Source of the DNA: Taxawa tesnikishii (nom. ined.)
Lineage: Eukaryota; Ascomycota; Dothideomycetes; Dothideales
Reading direction: 5' to 3'
Length of the DNA: 64,000 nucleotides
NCBI GenBank assembly: GCA_030247885.1
Contig: JAPDRO010000014.1
Location: forward strand, 62,001-126,000
Within the stretch, counting starts at the first letter, position 1. Each line of letters opens with the position of its first letter. A program made the translations under genes and the position numbers. The notes under the pieces are model-generated. The model was given only the letters and a program-made list of their open reading frames with translations. It searched no databases and had not been told where the DNA came from. Shown in pieces: positions 59,785-64,000 of the stretch.

Positions 59785-61594
59785 ATGCTGGAAGATGACA
59801 CCGACACAGCCTTTGCGGTTCAGGCGGAGATCGACACCAAAGGCAACGTGTTGGGTTCAAAAGGAGGTGTAGCCGTTCAATCAGGAATCGCAAGGGCTGA
59901 AGAGGACCAGCTGCCGGGGAGAGATGGAAATGAGAATACACCATTGCTGGGAGAAGGAGGAGGGAACGGAGGTGCGCCAGCATGGGAAGGCGCCAAGGAC
60001 TTCGAAGGCTTGCCTTGGTACAAACGGCCATCGGTATGTGTGCAAACAATGGAAGTTGATGGAGCAGCCACTGAGACAACCTGCAGATATTCTACATGCT
60101 CGGGCCTTTCTTCCTCATGACCCTCGCGTTTGGTGGTATTATTGCGCCCAAGCTGAACCTCTTGCTCAACCTTATATGCCGCGAGTACATCTCCGAGCAG
60201 CAGTCGCTTGATCCTGGGTTCACTATGATACCTGTGCTGTTCGATGGAAGCGACAATGAACAATGCCGAATACCAGAAGTACAGGCCAGAGTGGCTCGCT
60301 TTACCCTCTATGGCAACCTCATAGCCGGATTACTCTCAGCAATCACCAGTCCCAAACTGGGAGCTTTGTCAGACCGCTACGGCCGCACAAAGATGCTCAT
60401 GATCACTAGTATGGGAACAATTGCTGGCGACATCATCACGGTCTGCGCCGCTACAAACCCCGAAACATTCCCTGTTAATTGGATCCTCCTTGGTTTTGCT
60501 TTGGACGGTATCTGCGGTTCATTTATCGCGGCTATGGCCATCGCTAACGCCTACGCTTCTGACTGCACACCACCAGCTCTCCGCAACGTTGCTTTCGGAT
60601 ACTTCCACGCTTGTCTGTTCACCGGCATTGCATTGGGCCCCATTCTTGCTGCATTCATCATAAAGGTAACAGAGTCCAACGTTAGTGTGTTCTATGTCGC
60701 CCTCGGAGTCCACGCTTTCTTTATCCTCTTCCTCGCGTTTGTCGTTCCAGAATCGTTGTCGAAGCGTCGACAGCGTGCTGCAAAGAGAAACACAACGAGC
60801 AGAAAGCTCTTGCTGGACCTTCGAGCGATTTCATCAACCAAATACGCGCGATCAACCTGTTCGAACCATTGAAAATTCTCTGGCCCACTGGTGAAGGCAG
60901 TTTTCCTGCTCTCCGCCGGAATCTGGTGTTCCTTGCCGCAGTCGATACCATTCTTTTCGGCGTGGCCATGGGAAGCATGACCGTCATTATCATCTACACG
61001 AATTACGAGTTCGGCTGGGGCACCTACCAATCCAGCATCTTCATGTCCGTCGTCAATTGCTGCCGCACCCTTGGTCTTATTGTCGTTCTTCCCACCATTA
61101 CCCGCCTCGTCCGTGGTAAAAACGCCGCCGCCAAACTGAAGAGCTCTGGCACCGACAACTTCGAGCTGGCGATCATTCGTACCGCCGTCTTCTTCGACAC
61201 CCTTGGCTATCTGGGTTATGCTCTCGCACGAACCGGCCCGCTTATGATCCTCTCTGGCGCCATTGCTAGTATCGGCGGCATTGGGAGTCCGACGCTGCAG
61301 GCAGCGCTGACGAAACATGTCCCCAGTGACCGCACCGGTCAGCTGCTTGGTGCAAGCGGTTTGTTGCATGCGCTGGCAAGAGTGGTGGCACCTACCATCT
61401 TCAACGCCATCTACGCCGCTACGGTCGGCAAGTTCACGCAGACGGTGTTTGTGTGCCTGACCTGCACGTTCGGTGTAGCTTTCATTCTGAGTTGGTTTGT
61501 CAGGCCGCACGTGTACCTGCATGAGGCGGGAGATACACCGCCGCAGACGAGCGATGGTGGAGACACCGAGATAAGGGAAAGGATTGGTGCCTGA
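59785..61594 (+). CDS. MFS transporter (TetA/ZRT-like fungal family)
   Basis: Exons 59785-60033 and 60087-61594 encode 585 residues if one A is added in AAA at 60782-60784; this links RQRAAK to EKHNEQKALAGPSSDF in the central cytoplasmic loop. The acidic N-terminal tail ends TPLLGEGGGN. MFS signatures are seen: GALSDRYGRTKMLM in loop 2-3, about six membrane segments in each half, and a late ALTKHVPSDRTGQLLGA. This arrangement matches fungal membrane transporters related to tetracycline/H+ antiporters; the substrate is unknown. The GT-AG intron is 53 bp. Confidence 0.8.
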
Positions 61595-63189
61595 TTGAGG
61601 CAACCCCAATTCGCCTTAACATTTCCTAGTCCTGGTGCGTAATGTTTGTTCTCTCTTACTCTTGTTTCTTTTATGAATACTCGGCATGGCGGACGGCATC
61701 AGCGAGGGGTTTTCAGAATGGTCACGCCGCATTGTTCGCGAACGATTTAATGAGCGCCAATAGATTGTATATACCCTTGGCCAACCTGGAAACAAAGCAA
61801 GTCGCATGGAACTGTATTCCCCGCGTGCGTTAACGTGCAGCAATGTCAGTATCAGTCCAGATCGGACCAGATCCCAAACAGCCAATTGGAGCCATCAGTA
61901 CTCTGCCAAGACTGTTCGTCAACTTGGCTTCTTTGGACAAACTGCATCTCCATCTCATCTCTCCTAGAAAATCGGTCATACTCATCCACTGGTCTTTCGC
62001 ATCTGCACAAGATAAGGGCATAATCTAGACCAGTCTGTCACCTACAGCTCCTGCACCAGAAGGCGATCCGAAAACCACAAACGCTCCCCGTACAAACCAA
62101 CCAGGAATACACTTGCTATGCCGGCCTGCTTGCTGTATTGCGGGCGCTCTGCCATTGATCACACTGAACGGATGTTGAAACTCACGTCCATCATGGCGCA
62201 TTAAGCTATCTCAATGCTGGGGAAAGTCCGGTCGTTGACGTCGGAACAAACAAGGCTTCACGTTGAAGAGAGGAGATGGTGCTCTTTTGTTCTTCAATTA
62301 GCAAGCACAATTCTGATTAGGTCCGCTTGCAAAGATGAACCACCGATGTATGACTCACAGATTTCATTGGTTCCAATGGTATGTTTATCTTTACCGTCCG
62401 CATGCATGATGTCGCAGATGATGAAGTGACAAAGCAAATAGCTGTTACGACGAAGGCTACAAAAGCCCTGCTTATTCACGCTCAGTGCTCTCAATGGTCA
62501 TGTCTGACTGACTGACTGATTGACTACTACCGCAAGGTAGCTGTAGCTACCAGGCAGCATGAACTTTTACCTGCCAGAACATACCGCCTTCATAGCTGCG
62601 GCCAGGGCCTGAGGTCAAGCACAGCATGATTCGATCACACCTACAATGCACGGATGCAGATACGGTAAATGATGTCGCTACCTTGTTGAAGTGGTCAGCC
62701 AGTCAACTGGACTGGCTGTCAAGACGCCTGTTTGTGTTCCACTCCCGTCATACATCATTCACTACACCATGGGTTCCCTCATCACGTTTCTCCTGTTTGC
62801 AACGCTATACACAAGGCCGTGCGCCTTGAACTCATCAACTTCATGAGACTGTTGTCACTGGATTCACTTTTGGGGCAGTTTCCCGGAATTCGGTTGGTCG
62901 CTGGCATCCGCGATCATGCGCGGGCTCTCTCACGCTTCCAGATAGGACACGTCGTTTGACGAGTTGCAATATCCCATGACAATGCCTCATAGGAGCCTAC
63001 CGCGCTCGTGAATGGTATGACCCAGAGCTGATCCTGGCTACTTAAGGCCCCAATCTTCTCGACCTGGACTCCCTCCTCACACATCAACCCGCACAAAAAC
63101 TTCCCGACGGACCACCACCTCTTACCTCCAAGTCAAACATCCCTCGCTCACACCTTTACTTATATCAATCGATCAAGACCAGAACCAAG
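61595..63189. other. Intergenic, 1.6 kb
   Basis: No gene recognised. A TGAC/TGAT tandem run lies at about 62500-62525. Several short frames were rejected. Confidence 0.45.
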
Positions 63190-64000
63190 ATGGACACCCA
63201 CATTACCAAGATCGGTTCGAAGTACAATGGCGCTCGCCGCGGCAATACCAACGACCGCTCGATCATGGCTGCAAACAAGATCGACGTTGTGGACTTCTAC
63301 ACGAGGGACATAGGGAACACTGGCGACGGGGCTCTAGTCTACGGCGGTGCGCCAAAGAACCTTCTGAAGCGCTTCTCGAGAATGGCTCGTGAGCTCCTCA
63401 AGCAGGAGTCCGGCAATCCAACGACGCCTATCACTACCGCCACTGCCTCTACTATTGTTTCCGCTAACACTGGTCCTCAACGCACGAAGCTCTACCTAAA
63501 CGTCCCTTCCGCGTTGCTTCCCTGCAAAGCCACGCTCGATATCGTCATCGAATGGATGCGCATCAACCGTTCCAGCAAGATCAACGAGCCGGTTACTCCT
63601 CTTCTTCCACCGAAGCCCGAGGAGAGCACTATCGTCAGTCTCGTCGAACTCTACGCTGCCGGAAAGCTTCTGAACATCCTACCCATGAGCGCACTCGACG
63701 AGCTTCACACGATGCTCCTGAACCGCATCACCACCGAAGTCTCTGACGTCTCCACCGTGGAGATGCTGTATATACAGCTTCCTCTGAACCACGGCCTCAT
63801 CTCACGCATGATAAATGCATACTACGACCACCACGAAGCGGGCTTGATCGACGACGAAGCAGATGCCAAGATTTACGCCTTCACGGACCGCCACCCTGAC
63901 CTCGACCGGCGGTTTCAGGACGTTCACGCCCATCGTCAGCGTGTGAGGCGGGAGGAAGAGAAGCGCCGGGCCAGACAGTGCCGCCGTGCTCGTCAGCAGT
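63190..64000 (+). CDS. Uncharacterised BTB-like protein, 3' end outside the window
   Basis: An open frame from ATG 63190 (MDTHITKIGSKYNG) continues without stop to the window edge, 270 complete codons so far. Segments such as ALVYGGAPKNLLKRFSRMA, TLDIVIEWMRINRS and TIVSLVELYAAGKLLNILPM resemble the layout of fungal BTB/POZ-like proteins: a peptide binding strand, a linker, then YAAGKLL as in the helix where BTB proteins read YxxAxxLxx. The tail becomes strongly basic/acidic (REEEKRRARQCRR). The function is not known and the BTB assignment is tentative. The start is the first ATG after a pyrimidine-rich leader. Confidence 0.7.
   Translation, partial: MDTHITKIGSKYNGARRGNTNDRSIMAANKIDVVDFYTRDIGNTGDGALVYGGAPKNLLKRFSRMARELLKQESGNPTTPITTATASTIVSANTGPQRTKLYLNVPSALLPCKATLDIVIEWMRINRSSKINEPVTPLLPPKPEESTIVSLVELYAAGKLLNILPMSALDELHTMLLNRITTEVSDVSTVEMLYIQLPLNHGLISRMINAYYDHHEAGLIDDEADAKIYAFTDRHPDLDRRFQDVHAHRQRVRREEEKRRARQCRRARQQ

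Noticed and set aside
22408-60784. Programmed ribosomal frameshifting as explanation of the repeated one-base breaks
   Set aside because: No common slippery heptamer or downstream structure; the breaks occur at varied positions in unrelated genes.

Overview
The window is nuclear DNA of a filamentous ascomycete (Pezizomycotina; Dothideomycetes is my best guess, not proven). The evidence is: genes with short GT-AG introns of about 45-65 bp; a Zn2Cys6 regulator; fungal forms of MRH4, BUD4, NOC3, NIP7 and ISY1; secreted plant-cell-wall enzymes; and a 9.3 kb AT-rich block carrying the C-to-T/G-to-A signature of repeat-induced point mutation (RIP).

Layout. 1-780: no gene. About 780-10110: AT-rich nested transposon island without usable reading frames. 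Three pogo/Fot1-type DNA transposons (TA target duplications, about 73-bp inverted repeats) can be delimited. One is split by a 6.4 kb composite insertion and by two LTR insertions, and removing these gives 1843 bp against 1848 and 1854 bp for the other two. Inside the island sits a young, non-RIPed 374-bp miniature LTR element (TRIM) with identical 76-bp LTRs, a 5-bp target duplication, a primer-binding site matching the initiator tRNA-Met anticodon arm, a purine tract and a tRNA-like core. Next comes a minus-strand run: F-box protein (10.4-11.8 kb), secreted GH115 alpha-glucuronidase (12.2-15.2), sugar porter (16.1-18.2) and a multiply frameshifted GH78 alpha-L-rhamnosidase (19.1-21.8), a plausible plant-polysaccharide locus beside the island.

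22.3-51.3 kb is mostly housekeeping: mitochondrial helicase MRH4, anillin-like BUD4, ribosome-biogenesis genes NOC3 and NIP7 sharing a divergent promoter, an SDR, a 1298-residue PPR-type protein, a Zn2Cys6 regulator, an uncharacterised serine-rich protein and splicing factor ISY1. 52.0-55.5 kb holds a convergent secreted L-amino-acid oxidase and formamidase pair, both expected to release ammonium. Then come a small four-helix membrane protein, a mitochondrial-type SDR with a 7-nt microexon and a GC-AG intron, an MFS transporter, and an uncharacterised gene that runs off the right edge.

At least nine otherwise convincing genes, several normally essential, each carry one or more frame breaks, mostly in short homopolymers, and the frame is restored by adding one base. 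I read these as probable assembly indels rather than mass pseudogenisation. The GH78 gene, with six breaks, is the one most likely to be truly dead.
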